Below are positions 16,024 through 24,564 of a stretch of DNA of 64,000 bases, piece after piece. The position numbers and the translations under genes are program-made. A model generated the notes under the pieces. That model was not told the DNA's origin, searched no databases, and saw only the letters and a program-made list of their open reading frames with translations. Source of the stretch: Paenibacillus sp. FSL R5-0490 (lineage in GTDB: Bacteria; Bacillota; Bacilli; Bacillales; Cytobacillaceae); NCBI RefSeq assembly GCF_001956215.1, contig NZ_MRTQ01000007.1, positions 124,001 through 188,000 of the forward strand, written 5' to 3'. Positions within the stretch are counted from its first letter, which is position 1; each line of letters starts with the position of its first letter.

Positions 16024-16713
16024 TCACCAGGTAACAATCAAACGATAGCCTGCCCCTCTCACGGTTTCGACCGCTCCTGAAAGCCCGATTGCCTCAAATT
16101 TTTTTCTTACCCTCGCCATATTTACATTCAGTGTATTTTCATCCACATAAACCAGCTCATCCCACAGCTTTTCAAGAAGATCCTCACGCCCGGCCACACG
16201 CGGGTGCCGCTCCAGGAGACTTTCGATAATGTCCGCTTCTTTTTTGGACAGCTGGACCGTTTTATCACGAAATGCGAGTTCCATTCTTTCCGGAAACAGC
16301 TTTAATCCTTCTGCCTCAAGTACCCTCTCCTGGGCCTGTGTAGCATATTCCCCGTAAGCCCGTCGCAGCTGGCTGCGGATTTTCGCCATCACAATTTCCG
16401 GATGAAACGGCTTAGTAATGAAATCATCGCCGCCATTCTCGAGCGCCATTACCTGATCCATCTCCCCTACCCGAGCCGAAATGAAAATAACCGGACAGAT
16501 CGATTCCTTCCGGATTTGCCTGCACCAGTAATACCCATCAAAGCTCGGCAGATTAATATCGAGGAGCACAAGATCCGGTTTATGCTTATGAAACTCTTCC
16601 ATCACATGATCGAATTGTTCCGCAGCCGCAGCTTCATAGCCATACTTCACTAAGTGTGACTTCAGGTGCTCTGCGATCTTCGGGTCATCCTCAATAATGA
16701 ATATTTTCTTCAT
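16024..16713 (-). CDS. OmpR-family response regulator (BceR-like), module 1
   Basis: 229 residues. The receiver domain has the acidic pocket (IIEDDPK), phospho-acceptor aspartate in LVLLDINLP (about D52) and lysine in GDDFITKPF. The C-terminal winged helix carries NTLNVNMARVRKKFEAIGLS and GAGYRLI. It is the first gene of the four-gene module, and the kinase follows at once. It should bind the dyad at 15006-15023 and activate the ABC genes. Confidence 0.93.
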   Translation of the reverse strand: MKKIFIIEDDPKIAEHLKSHLVKYGYEAAAAEQFDHVMEEFHKHKPDLVLLDINLPSFDGYYWCRQIRKESICPVIFISARVGEMDQVMALENGGDDFITKPFHPEIVMAKIRSQLRRAYGEYATQAQERVLEAEGLKLFPERMELAFRDKTVQLSKKEADIIESLLERHPRVAGREDLLEKLWDELVYVDENTLNVNMARVRKKFEAIGLSGAVETVRGAGYRLIVTW

Positions 16714-16759
16714 CCTCTCACTCCTTTGTCTTAGAAAATTATGCCATACGATTTATAGG

Positions 16760-16783
16760 AAAAAAAGAGCTGCCTCAGCAGCC
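16760..16783 (-). terminator. Terminator after the CBO0543-like pseudogene
   Basis: GCTGC-CTCA-GCAGC stem (16770-16783) followed on the minus strand by TCTTTTTTT. It insulates the Bce module 1 operon from upstream transcription. Confidence 0.85.
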
Positions 16784-16786
16784 CTT

Positions 16787-17253
16787 CTAGATGCAAGCTT
16801 TCTTTTCTAATGTACTGATCCATTTGTAATACCCCATTAGGATTATTAATAGAATCGGATTTACAAAGGCAGAATACCATAAATTCCACCATCCATAATG
16901 AAAGAAACCAAATGGATGTGGCAGCAGGGTTGCCGCTTCATAGCTCAGCAGGAAGATCTCCCAAATAATAAAGTAGCCCACCTTTTTCATGAAAGAGCCC
17001 GAAAAAGGATACCAATTAATAAACATCAAATTTACAGGCGGGATTAAAATGGTGTAGGCCGGAAGTGCCTCCCAGTCTATTCCTTGAGTAAAGTACCAGT
17101 ATCCTTTGTACTTGAAATCCACAAAAATATCAAAGAATAATTGGAAGGCTATTGAAAAACCCAGATATGGACAATTTTATTGGCCGATATTCCTTTAATG
17201 GTCTTATATATGATCAAATTAAACAGAACTACTGAAGCAATTTGTAAAATCAT
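16787..17253 (-). pseudogene. Frameshifted membrane protein, CBO0543-like family
   Basis: Two frames together encode one protein. The first frame starts at ATG 17253 (GGAG 6 bp upstream), reads MILQIASVVLFNLIIYKTIK and on to HIWVFQ, and then stops. The second frame picks up around 17155 as SIAFQLFFDIFVDFKYKGYW and runs to 16787. A missing base in the GGGTTTTT tract (about 17154-17162) would explain the break. The joined product of about 155 residues has four membrane helices and the family-like segments IPPVNLMFINWYPF and GYYKWISTLEKK. It is either a true pseudogene or a sequencing error. Confidence 0.7.
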
Positions 17254-17480
17254 TTTCCACTCCGGAACTTTTTTTGATAGTATTTGCAGTTTGCGGGGAT
17301 TCAATCCCTTCTTGATGCTCACTTAGGGACCAGTTTCCCTCATATACAAATTGAACATGGATAGTGAAAAGTTAGACTGTTCTCCCCCAACATGACAAAA
17401 ATGTCACTTTACATTCTGTTACATCGATGGCTGGCGGGAAGTATAGCCGGTATAGTGTGATAGTGAAGGAGGTCGAAAAC
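17254..17480. promoter_or_regulatory. Promoter region of Bce module 2 ABC genes
   Basis: The perfect dyad TGACA-AAAA-TGTCA (17393-17406) fits the same RR-box layout (TNACA-N4-TGTNA) as module 1. A -10 box TATAGT (17451-17456) lies 24 bp before the ATPase ATG, with no good -35, as for an activator-dependent promoter. A direct TTACA repeat (17410-17423) follows the dyad. A GGGATTCAATCCC hairpin near 17297 is unexplained. Confidence 0.65.
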
Positions 17481-18227
17481 ATGACCAAAATGATACAAAC
17501 CAAAAACCTATCAAAATCATATGGAAAAACACAGGTCTTAAAAAATATTGATTTGACTGTTGAACAAGGGGAATTGACTGCCATTATGGGTCCGTCCGGA
17601 TCCGGAAAAACCACCTTAATGAACACCCTGTCCACCATTGATGACTTTAGCGGGGGGAATGTATGGATAGAGGGAAGTTCCCTTTTACATATGAAAAAGA
17701 AGGATCTGCGGTCGTTCCGCCAAAAAAGAATGGGATTTATTTTTCAGGATTATAACCTGCTGGATACCTTAACGGTGAAGGAGAACATCCTCCTCCCGCT
17801 TTCTCTTCAAAAAACACCTGTTGATGAAATGGAAAAGCGGTTAGCCAGATTGGTTGATGCCTTAACGATTGAATCCATTTTACATCAATATCCTTCTGAG
17901 ATATCAGGCGGTCAGAAACAGCGGACAGCTGCCGCAAGGGCAATCATTACAAATCCCGCCATTGTATTTGCTGATGAACCAACGGGTGCACTCGACTCCC
18001 GGTCTGCTACCCAGCTGCTGGAACAAATTCAATTGCTCAATGAAACCTTCAGGACTACTGTTCTGATGATTACACATGACCCCTATGCAGCCAGCTACTG
18101 TCAGCGGGTTATTTTTCTCCGTGATGGAAGAATCGTCAATGAAATGTTTAAAGGCGAGCAGACGGAAAAGGAATTCTTTGATCGCATCCTGACGATTCAA
18201 AGTGCTTTAGGAAGTGACCGGCGATGA
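17481..18227 (+). CDS. Bce-type ABC transporter ATPase, module 2
   Basis: 248 residues from ATG 17481 (AAGGAGG 8 bp upstream); the longer frame from 17427 crosses the promoter. Walker A GPSGSGKTT, Q-loop FIFQDYNLL, signature SGGQKQR, Walker B VFADEP and ITHDPYAASYC are all intact. It overlaps the permease start by 4 bp (ATGA). It is clearly paralogous to the ATPase at 14156-14920, but the sequence is well diverged. Confidence 0.93.
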   Translation: MTKMIQTKNLSKSYGKTQVLKNIDLTVEQGELTAIMGPSGSGKTTLMNTLSTIDDFSGGNVWIEGSSLLHMKKKDLRSFRQKRMGFIFQDYNLLDTLTVKENILLPLSLQKTPVDEMEKRLARLVDALTIESILHQYPSEISGGQKQRTAAARAIITNPAIVFADEPTGALDSRSATQLLEQIQLLNETFRTTVLMITHDPYAASYCQRVIFLRDGRIVNEMFKGEQTEKEFFDRILTIQSALGSDRR

Positions 18228-20179
18228 ACTTAGTGGATTTATCATGGAGGAATATGAAACGGAACTTCCGCTTGTATTCCATTTATTTCATCTCGATGTT
18301 TGTCGGCGTTGTCATTTACTTTACTTTCTCGGGTCTCATGTTTAATAAAGATGTAGTCGAAGCCATTCAAAATAAGGAAAACTACAAAATGGTTATTTCC
18401 CTGGCTTCGGTGATTGTCTTTTTGTTTATTGTCTTCTTTATTTTATATGCGAACTCTTTTTTCATGAAGCAGCGAAAAAAGGAATTCGGCATGTATTTGC
18501 TTTACGGCATGAAGGAGAGACAAATTGCCGCAATGGTCTTCTTTGAAACCTTATTCTTGAGCGCCATTTCGGTTTCCAGCGGGATTTTAATCGGTGGACT
18601 GCTATCGAAGTTTTTCGGTGCAGTATTAATGAACTTAATGCGCTACAATGAGGAAATTTCTTTTGCTTTTCCATTAGAGGCGATTGGATCAACTGTTCTG
18701 TTATTTGCCTTATTAATAGTCATCATTACCATTCAAAGTTATGTAACTGTCCGGCGTGTCCAGTTAGTGGAATTGTTTCATGCAAAGGAAAAGATAGAAA
18801 AGCCATTTAGATTTTCTTTTGCCTTCGCGCTGCTGTCCATTCTATTGATTTCCGGATCATACTATATGATTACCATAGGAGATACGGACATTTGGAAAAA
18901 TCATTTTAATGAAACCTTAACAGCTGTAGCGGCAGCTTTGATTGCCGGGACCTATTTATTTTTCCGGCAGTTCTCTGGATGGATGCTCCAAAAGCTGAGC
19001 CAGCAGAAAAACTATTTTATGGGCAGTAAAATGTTATGGATCTCTTCTCTCCGTTTTTCCATTCGAGGAAATACAGTCAATTTCACCTTCAATTCACTGA
19101 TTAGTGCGATTGTCATCTTTACAGTCGGATTTCTTGCTGTTGACTATGCCATGAAAAGCGAAGTGGTAAAAAAAGAATACCCGAATCATTTTGCCTTTTC
19201 GACCCAGGATGATGAAACTCAAAGACATATTGAAAAAATGATGAATGAGTCACATCCCATCCTTGCTCATGAAACCCTTACAGGAATTCAAACAGAAAAG
19301 ATCCAAAACAGAAAGGCATTCTTTAGCTATCCTGAATATTACACCGAGGAATTTCACCTTTTCCCGGAGTCCCAATTAAATGCCATTGTTGATTTGAGAG
19401 GAACTGGAGAAAAAGTAGAAATTGCCGGGGAGGAGGCCATCCTATTAACAAGGGGGATTGATGAACCGGTAAAATATAAAGGTTCTCAGCCTGAAATAAC
19501 CGTTTTGAAAGACCATACATTTCGTATAGCGGAAAAAATACGGTACCCGCTGTTAACCATCCCAACGATGCCTGGCGGAAAAACCGATCCCCAGCCTTCA
19601 GTACTCATTGTTTCAGACGAGGCTTTTGAGGAACTAAGAAAAGGACGCACCCTTTCTTCATTTGAAATTTATCAAATTGAAGATCCAAAAACATCCAATG
19701 ATGTATCACGGGAAATCCATGACATCGTGATGAAAACAGAAGGAGCCTATTATTCGGCCTATATTGATATGTATTCCATAGATACGGAGTCATCTTCTTT
19801 AATCTTATTCTCCGTTGCCTTTTTTGCTGTTATTGCGTTGTTTGCTTTAGGGAGTGTCATTTATTTTAAACAGCTGCGAGAAGCTACAGAAGAACGGGAA
19901 CACTACGCCATTCTGCGAAAAATCGGTGTGGACGACAAAGACATGAAAAAAATTATCCGCAAGCAATTGCTGTTCGTATTTTTGCCTCCGCTCCTGCTGG
20001 GATTGCTGCACAGCTGGTTCCTTTTATATTACACCGTCATCCTGGTTATCAAAGATTTGCCTTCTTTAACGACCATTATTTTTTCCGTCATGGGATTATA
20101 TGTGCTAACATATTTAATCTTTTACGCATCATCTGTATCTATTTACTACAAAATTGTCAGCGAAAAAAACACACGATGA
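18224..20179 (+). CDS. Bce-type ABC transporter permease (FtsX-fold), module 2
   Basis: 651 residues with the family start MNLVDLSWRNMKRNFRLYSI. About ten membrane helices; the extracellular domain spans roughly residues 305-525, after helix 7, and contains the charged stretch FSTQDDETQRHIEKMMNES. C-terminal helices include YFKQLREATEEREHYAILRK, the cytoplasmic coupling segment typical of BceB. The substrate peptide is not predictable. The stop codon lies inside a bidirectional terminator shared with the convergent kinase gene. Confidence 0.92.
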   Translation: MNLVDLSWRNMKRNFRLYSIYFISMFVGVVIYFTFSGLMFNKDVVEAIQNKENYKMVISLASVIVFLFIVFFILYANSFFMKQRKKEFGMYLLYGMKERQIAAMVFFETLFLSAISVSSGILIGGLLSKFFGAVLMNLMRYNEEISFAFPLEAIGSTVLLFALLIVIITIQSYVTVRRVQLVELFHAKEKIEKPFRFSFAFALLSILLISGSYYMITIGDTDIWKNHFNETLTAVAAALIAGTYLFFRQFSGWMLQKLSQQKNYFMGSKMLWISSLRFSIRGNTVNFTFNSLISAIVIFTVGFLAVDYAMKSEVVKKEYPNHFAFSTQDDETQRHIEKMMNESHPILAHETLTGIQTEKIQNRKAFFSYPEYYTEEFHLFPESQLNAIVDLRGTGEKVEIAGEEAILLTRGIDEPVKYKGSQPEITVLKDHTFRIAEKIRYPLLTIPTMPGGKTDPQPSVLIVSDEAFEELRKGRTLSSFEIYQIEDPKTSNDVSREIHDIVMKTEGAYYSAYIDMYSIDTESSSLILFSVAFFAVIALFALGSVIYFKQLREATEEREHYAILRKIGVDDKDMKKIIRKQLLFVFLPPLLLGLLHSWFLLYYTVILVIKDLPSLTTIIFSVMGLYVLTYLIFYASSVSIYYKIVSEKNTR

Positions 20180-20204
20180 GCTTTACTCATCGTGTGTTTT
20201 TTTT
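20162..20204. terminator. Bidirectional terminator embedded in two coding 3-prime ends
   Basis: AAAAAAACACACGATGAG pairs with CTCATCGTGTGTTTTTTT around a 5-base loop, giving an 18-bp stem. The left arm encodes the permease C terminus and its stop (20177-20179). The right arm encodes the kinase C terminus KKTHDE and stop (20183-20185). Confidence 0.93.
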
Positions 20205-21178
20205 ATTAGTAAAAAGGGATCGCTATCAAGCGGGAAGTGAACGATAAATTGGGTGTATTCATTCACTTTCGACGTGCAGCTAATATAATGTCCCAGTTTG
20301 TTGCACAGCTGCTGGGCTAAATATAAACCCATCCCGGTTGACTTCGAATGCAGCCGCCCCGTTTCTCCTGTAAAACCGCGATTAAATACTCTCGGAAGAT
20401 CTTTCCCGCTGATGCCAATCCCATTATCGCGAATCACGAGCTGTTTTTCCTGCGGGGTTTCCACAACGGAAATGGTGATTTCTCCACCAGGTTCCGTATA
20501 TTTCAAACTGTTTGTCAGAAACTGATTGACAATGAAATGGAGCCATTTAGGATCACTTTGAACTTCAAGCTTATCTGCCTGTATGTGCAGGCGGATGTTT
20601 TTTGAAATAAACGTTATGGAGTGGGACTTTACAATATCCTTCGTAATCTTGATTATATCGCATTTCCGGATATCGTAATCCTGATTAAAGCTGTCCAGTT
20701 TAGCGTAATAGAGTGCTTGATCAACATAATTTTCAACTTTGGCGATTTCTTCCCTTAAACTGTCTGCATCCATATCAGTCTGCTGCAGCAGGCGAAGAAC
20801 CGCAATCGGTGTTTTGATTTCATGAAACCAGCTGACAATAAAATCATAATGTTCCTTCTGTCTGTCCTGAATCCGATTCATCTCCCGGATATGTTCCCGC
20901 CTCAGCTCATCGATGTGGGCCTTTGCAAATTCCCCTTCCAGAGACAGGCTGTCATAATCGGCCTTTTCCATTTGCCGGATCACACGCAGATTTTGCTGAT
21001 ACCGGTATAATAAAAACCCGATTAAGACAATCGAAGATAAGGTAAAGGCATAGAGGAATGTCCCCCATGCCAGCCTGCCATGGATATCAGTAAAAAAGAT
21101 GGCGGCTGAAACCAGGAAGCTGATCAGATAGAGGACGATATAAGGCTTTTCATAGGATAGATAGCGAAGGAAAGTCAT
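20183..21178 (-). CDS. Intramembrane-sensing histidine kinase (BceS-like), module 2
   Basis: 331 residues. Two N-terminal helices with a short loop (YIVLYLISFLVSAAIFFTDI, then the LAWGTFLYAFTLSSIVLIGF region) and no extracellular sensor. The H-box is WFHEIKTPIAVLRLL; the N-box and G-boxes are FLTNSLKYTEPG, IRDNGIGISGKD and STGMGLYLAQQLC. It overlaps the regulator stop by 4 bp. It is convergent to its transporter genes, unlike module 1. Confidence 0.93.
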   Translation of the reverse strand: MTFLRYLSYEKPYIVLYLISFLVSAAIFFTDIHGRLAWGTFLYAFTLSSIVLIGFLLYRYQQNLRVIRQMEKADYDSLSLEGEFAKAHIDELRREHIREMNRIQDRQKEHYDFIVSWFHEIKTPIAVLRLLQQTDMDADSLREEIAKVENYVDQALYYAKLDSFNQDYDIRKCDIIKITKDIVKSHSITFISKNIRLHIQADKLEVQSDPKWLHFIVNQFLTNSLKYTEPGGEITISVVETPQEKQLVIRDNGIGISGKDLPRVFNRGFTGETGRLHSKSTGMGLYLAQQLCNKLGHYISCTSKVNEYTQFIVHFPLDSDPFLLIKKTHDE

Positions 21179-21849
21179 TCAATTATATACCCTAACCCTT
21201 TCCGAGTGACAATGAAGTCCTCTAGTCCAAGTGCGGCAATTTTCCTGCGCATCCGATTCACATTCACGGTAAGTGTATTATCATCAACAAACTGCTCCTC
21301 ATTCCACAGCGCCTGCATTAAGTCATCCCTGGACACAATTTTCCCGATATTCCGCATCATCAGCTGCAAAAGGATAAATTCATTCCGGCTTAGCTCATTG
21401 CTTTCCCCATTCAATTCAATCATTGAATTGGTTACATTTAATTTCAGGCCGCGATGGATCAGACGGATATTCTCCTCTTCCTGATAGGTATACTTCCGGC
21501 GGATGAGCGCACTTATTTTGGCAAGAAGGATATCCAAATCAAAGGGCTTCTGGATAAAATCATCCCCGCCCATATTAATTGCCATTATGATATCCATATT
21601 CTGATTTCTGGAGGAAAGGAAAATAATCGGCACCTTTGAAACCGAGCGTATTTGCTGGCACCAGTAGTATCCATCAAAAACAGGAAGATTGATATCCAAT
21701 AAAATCAGGTGTGGACTTGTCTGCTCAAATTCCGTCAGCACTTGATCAAACTGAGTTACCTCTACCACATCATATTGCCACTTTTTAAGCGTATCAGCGA
21801 CAATCCGTCTTATTTTTTCATCGTCTTCGATCATCATGATTCTATACAT
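21175..21849 (-). CDS. OmpR-family response regulator (BceR-like), module 2
   Basis: 224 residues. Receiver domain with MIEDDEK, phospho-aspartate in LILLDINLPVFDGYYWCQQI and lysine in GDDFIQKPFD. The DNA-binding winged helix has NTLTVNVNRMRRKIAALGLE and GLGYIIE. It is paralogous to the regulator at 16024-16713 and the likely binder of the 17393-17406 dyad. Confidence 0.93.
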   Translation of the reverse strand: MYRIMMIEDDEKIRRIVADTLKKWQYDVVEVTQFDQVLTEFEQTSPHLILLDINLPVFDGYYWCQQIRSVSKVPIIFLSSRNQNMDIIMAINMGGDDFIQKPFDLDILLAKISALIRRKYTYQEEENIRLIHRGLKLNVTNSMIELNGESNELSRNEFILLQLMMRNIGKIVSRDDLMQALWNEEQFVDDNTLTVNVNRMRRKIAALGLEDFIVTRKGLGYIIE

Positions 21850-21943
21850 TACTATCCCTCTTTGCTGGAAGAATGGAATTTGTTCAAAATTTTTAAGATA
21901 CTGCTATTATTCCATACTGTAATCCTGAATTGAAATGATCACC

Positions 21944-22462
21944 TTATTGCTTGAGCTCATCAAGAGTCTTAAACATTCTCAAATATACATCACGAATGGA
22001 TTCGTCGGTCAATTCGTCATTATACAGCCCATACTCCCAAGTTTGAAGGGAATCATTTTCTTCGGATGCTAAAACTCCCACAGCATAGCTTTTGCCAGCC
22101 TTCCATTTCCATGAATCACTATATTCTGTGTCTTCACCAATAAACGGGATATGACTGCTTGCCGATACAAAAAAGAACGGAATGGATGACTCTGCATATG
22201 TATCTGCATATTTGGCTTCAGCCGCTTGAGCAAGATTTTTTTCGGTTATGATAACTGCTTCATAAGAGCTTAATTCCTCATCTGTAAGCTCATCAATAGA
22301 TAGTTCATTAAACTTCACTTGGTCTGCATCCACTCTTGGCGGGTCTCCAACGACCGCAATCCTTAATGCTTTTCCATCATACGGCTCGAGGTCAAGGGTT
22401 TGAGTGCAAGCTGATAGTAAAATAGTTAAAATTAGCAATATGTAAGAAATCTCTCTTGTCAT
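21944..22462 (-). CDS. Lipoprotein of unknown function
   Basis: 172 residues from ATG 22462, with AGAGG 8 bp upstream (earlier GTG/ATG codons at 22471/22468 are too close to it). A type II signal peptide ends in the lipobox ILLSAC. The mature part is acidic and reads like an alpha/beta Rossmann-type fold (LRIAVVGDPPRVD, then YEAVIITEKNL, then IPFFFVSASSHIPF), but I recognise no family. Together with the four-helix protein 15 bp upstream it forms a two-gene unit, so the two may act at the membrane together. Confidence 0.75.
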   Translation of the reverse strand: MTREISYILLILTILLSACTQTLDLEPYDGKALRIAVVGDPPRVDADQVKFNELSIDELTDEELSSYEAVIITEKNLAQAAEAKYADTYAESSIPFFFVSASSHIPFIGEDTEYSDSWKWKAGKSYAVGVLASEENDSLQTWEYGLYNDELTDESIRDVYLRMFKTLDELKQ

Positions 22463-22477
22463 ACTCATCACCTCTGC

Positions 22478-22819
22478 CTAGATAATATAAACAATTATGC
22501 TAATTATTCCAACAATCAGTAAGGCCAGACCCTTTATAACCAGCCTCCGTCTGAAAGCCGCCATGCATCCTGAAACAAAGCCGATGAACCCTAAGCCTGC
22601 ACCTATATGCTGAATGATTTTGATTTCTGAAATGCTGCCGGTAATAAAGACTTGAAAACCTATGCAGCAGCCTCCAAAAATCAGTAAAAAGAAAGGGTTC
22701 TTCAGCTCTATTTTCACATCCTGCTGTTCCTTTTTGTCCATTTTTTTATAAGCATTTTTAAAGAAGAAAAAGGGAGCCACCCATATAAATATGATTACTA
22801 TGGCCTGGAAGAAAAACAT
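22478..22819 (-). CDS. Small four-helix membrane protein
   Basis: 113 residues from ATG 22819 (AGGAG 5 bp upstream). Four hydrophobic segments are visible: FFFQAIVIIFIWVAPFFFF, the PFFLLIFGGCCIGFQVFITG helix, the IGAGLGFIGFVSGCMAAF helix and LALLIVGIISIIVYII. A charged loop KKMDKKEQQDVKIELKN follows helix 1. No family was recognised. It is co-directional with the lipoprotein, with 15 bp between them. Confidence 0.7.
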   Translation of the reverse strand: MFFFQAIVIIFIWVAPFFFFKNAYKKMDKKEQQDVKIELKNPFFLLIFGGCCIGFQVFITGSISEIKIIQHIGAGLGFIGFVSGCMAAFRRRLVIKGLALLIVGIISIIVYII

Positions 22820-22883
22820 ATGAACTCCTCTCGCCATTCTATTAATCTAACACCTCAAAATTATACCATATTCTAACAATAAC

Positions 22884-22915
22884 AAAAAAAGCGCCCTCCA
22901 GTGGATAGGCGCCCT
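22884..22915 (-). terminator. Terminator of the nitroreductase gene
   Basis: GCGCCCTCC/GGATAGGCGCC arms form a GC-rich stem, with seven U residues following on the minus strand. Confidence 0.85.
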
Positions 22916-22926
22916 ATAAAAAATAC

Positions 22927-23412
22927 TTATGATAAATGCCGTATTTTGCTATTGATCTGTGTGCGCGGCTTCGCTTCCGGCACTTCTTCAGGATACCCTA
23001 CGCCGAAAATACCAACGACATCGTAATCTTCAGGGACATTTAACGTCAGTCTGGCTTTCGCAGAAGTCCCAAGAGAAGACCAGAAAGTTCCCACGCCTGA
23101 TTCCCACGCCATCAGCATAAAGTTCTGGATAAAGCAGGATACGGCAGCCATATTCTCTGTTCGTTCCAGAGCTGTTGCTCCATGTTTGGACAGAATCGCA
23201 AGCACAACGGGGGCACCGCCGAAATCGGTTTTATGATTCAGCTTAGCCCTTGTTTCCGGACCAGCAAATAATACTTCCCATGGCTCCGTCATTTTATGGT
23301 TGGGTGCCATGGTCGCAGCCTCCAGCCAGGTTTTAATTAAATTATGATCCACTTCATCAGATTTGAACTTTTTAATGTTGCGTCGTGTTGTAATGATTTT
23401 CTGTATATCCAC
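22927..23412 (-). CDS. Nitroreductase-family flavoprotein (compact, YdjA-like)
   Basis: 161 residues from GTG 23412, with AAGGGG 9 bp upstream. The FMN-binding start TTRRNIKKFKSDEVD and the segment AATMAPNHKMTEPWEVLFAG are typical of nitroreductases. GIFGVGYPEEVPEAKPR near the C terminus corresponds to the family GYP motif. It is shorter than the usual 200-220 residues and so belongs to the minimal YdjA-type subgroup. It probably uses FMN and NAD(P)H; the substrate is unknown. Confidence 0.85.
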   Translation of the reverse strand: MDIQKIITTRRNIKKFKSDEVDHNLIKTWLEAATMAPNHKMTEPWEVLFAGPETRAKLNHKTDFGGAPVVLAILSKHGATALERTENMAAVSCFIQNFMLMAWESGVGTFWSSLGTSAKARLTLNVPEDYDVVGIFGVGYPEEVPEAKPRTQINSKIRHLS

Positions 23413-23504
23413 TGTGTAATTCCCCTTTTTGTTTATTTACTATATATAATACTAGATTAATTGGATTTCATCTTTGAAAATTATTCGATGATCCCATTCT
23501 AAGT

Positions 23505-23933
23505 CTATAACATCCAGAAAAAATCAGTCTTAATAACTGTGAATAACAAAATTAAAACAAAGACCAAATGAATAATGGTCACCATATAAGCCCTGCGGTT
23601 TTCGGCATATTTCCACTCCATAAAAGCCCTGGCGCTTTCTGAAACACCGATAAAAACAAAGAGCAGGAACCATGGTTCTAAAAACCATAGCCACTCCATC
23701 GGATCCCTCGTCATGTTAAAAATGCCTCCGGCCAGGATAGCCACTAAAAACCCTATTCGAATGGTCCAATCCACCTTTTTATGTTTATTATTGATATGGT
23801 TATAAGAAAAAAATTTCTTTTTCTCAACCCTCAGCCATTTTCTTAAACCCAATTCGAAGAAATACATAGATGCTCCGACAATCGTGGCTAAAATCAATAA
23901 CTTAGGCCCGAACATTGGATCCATTACATACAT
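23505..23933 (-). CDS. DUF4181-family membrane protein
   Basis: 142 residues with four predicted helices and the pattern recalled from DUF4181 proteins: LRKWLRVEKKKFFSYNHINN after helix 1, KVDWTIRIGF, the NMTRDPMEWLWFLEPWFLLF segment and ARAFMEWKYAENRRAYMVTI. GGAGG lies upstream of the ATG. Function unknown. It stands alone between the nitroreductase and adaB. Confidence 0.8.
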   Translation of the reverse strand: MYVMDPMFGPKLLILATIVGASMYFFELGLRKWLRVEKKKFFSYNHINNKHKKVDWTIRIGFLVAILAGGIFNMTRDPMEWLWFLEPWFLLFVFIGVSESARAFMEWKYAENRRAYMVTIIHLVFVLILLFTVIKTDFFWML

Positions 23934-24034
23934 ACCCTTCCCTCCTCCGCCTTTGCACGAACACTGTGTTCTCTTGTCTATTTCTACGGGTATAGAAGGA
24001 AAAAGTTCCCTTTAATCTATTGATGTTCCAGCTG

Positions 24035-24072
24035 CAGAAAAAATAAAAGCCGAAGAGGCAATCTCTTCAGCC
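24035..24072 (-). terminator. Terminator of the adaA-adaB operon, overlapping the adaB stop
   Basis: GCCGAAGAG (24049-24057) pairs with CTCTTCAGC (24063-24071); the minus-strand transcript continues TTTTATTTTTT. The adaB stop (24067-24069) lies in the first arm. Confidence 0.85.
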
Positions 24073-24564
24073 TTGTTTCTCCAATTCAAGCAGAGCCTGC
24101 TTCATTTCAATGCCCCCGCGATAGCCGGTTATCGCACCATTTTTGCCGATGACACGATGGCACGGGACCGCGATTAACAGCGGATTGGCACCGATTGCTT
24201 TCCCTGCTGCCCTTACTGCCTGCGGCCTGTTGATTTTCTCTGCAATGTCCGAATAAGAGACTGTTTTTCCGTAGGGAATCTGTGCTAATGCCTCCCAGAC
24301 GCCTTCTTGGAACGGAGTGCCTTTCACATCCAGGTTCATTGAAAAAACTTGTCTTCTTCCCAGCAGAAATTCCAGTATTTCCATCATGTATGGCTGCAAT
24401 GCTTCTTTATTTTCCACAAGCACTGCAGCTGGAATATATTTTTTCAGCGATCTTTCAAAATCCTTAAATTCCGGGTCAGATCCAATATAGCAGAGACCCT
24501 TTTCTGTTTTCGCCAGGTACAGGCTCCATTCCCCTTCCTGCATGTTCGCCCATTCAATGTTCAT
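24067..24564 (-). CDS. adaB: Methylated-DNA-protein-cysteine methyltransferase
   Basis: 165 residues from ATG 24564 (AGGAG 7 bp upstream); the frame to 24678 overlaps adaA too far. Suicide repair of O6-alkylguanine. The active-site motif IAVPCHRVIG is intact. The helix-turn-helix QIPYGKTVSYSDIAEKINRP with the arginine finger in PQAVRAAGKAIGANP, and the final TGYRGGIEMKQALLELE, are standard. It overlaps the adaA end by 11 bp, matching the B. subtilis adaA-adaB operon. Confidence 0.95.
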   Translation of the reverse strand: MNIEWANMQEGEWSLYLAKTEKGLCYIGSDPEFKDFERSLKKYIPAAVLVENKEALQPYMMEILEFLLGRRQVFSMNLDVKGTPFQEGVWEALAQIPYGKTVSYSDIAEKINRPQAVRAAGKAIGANPLLIAVPCHRVIGKNGAITGYRGGIEMKQALLELEKQG

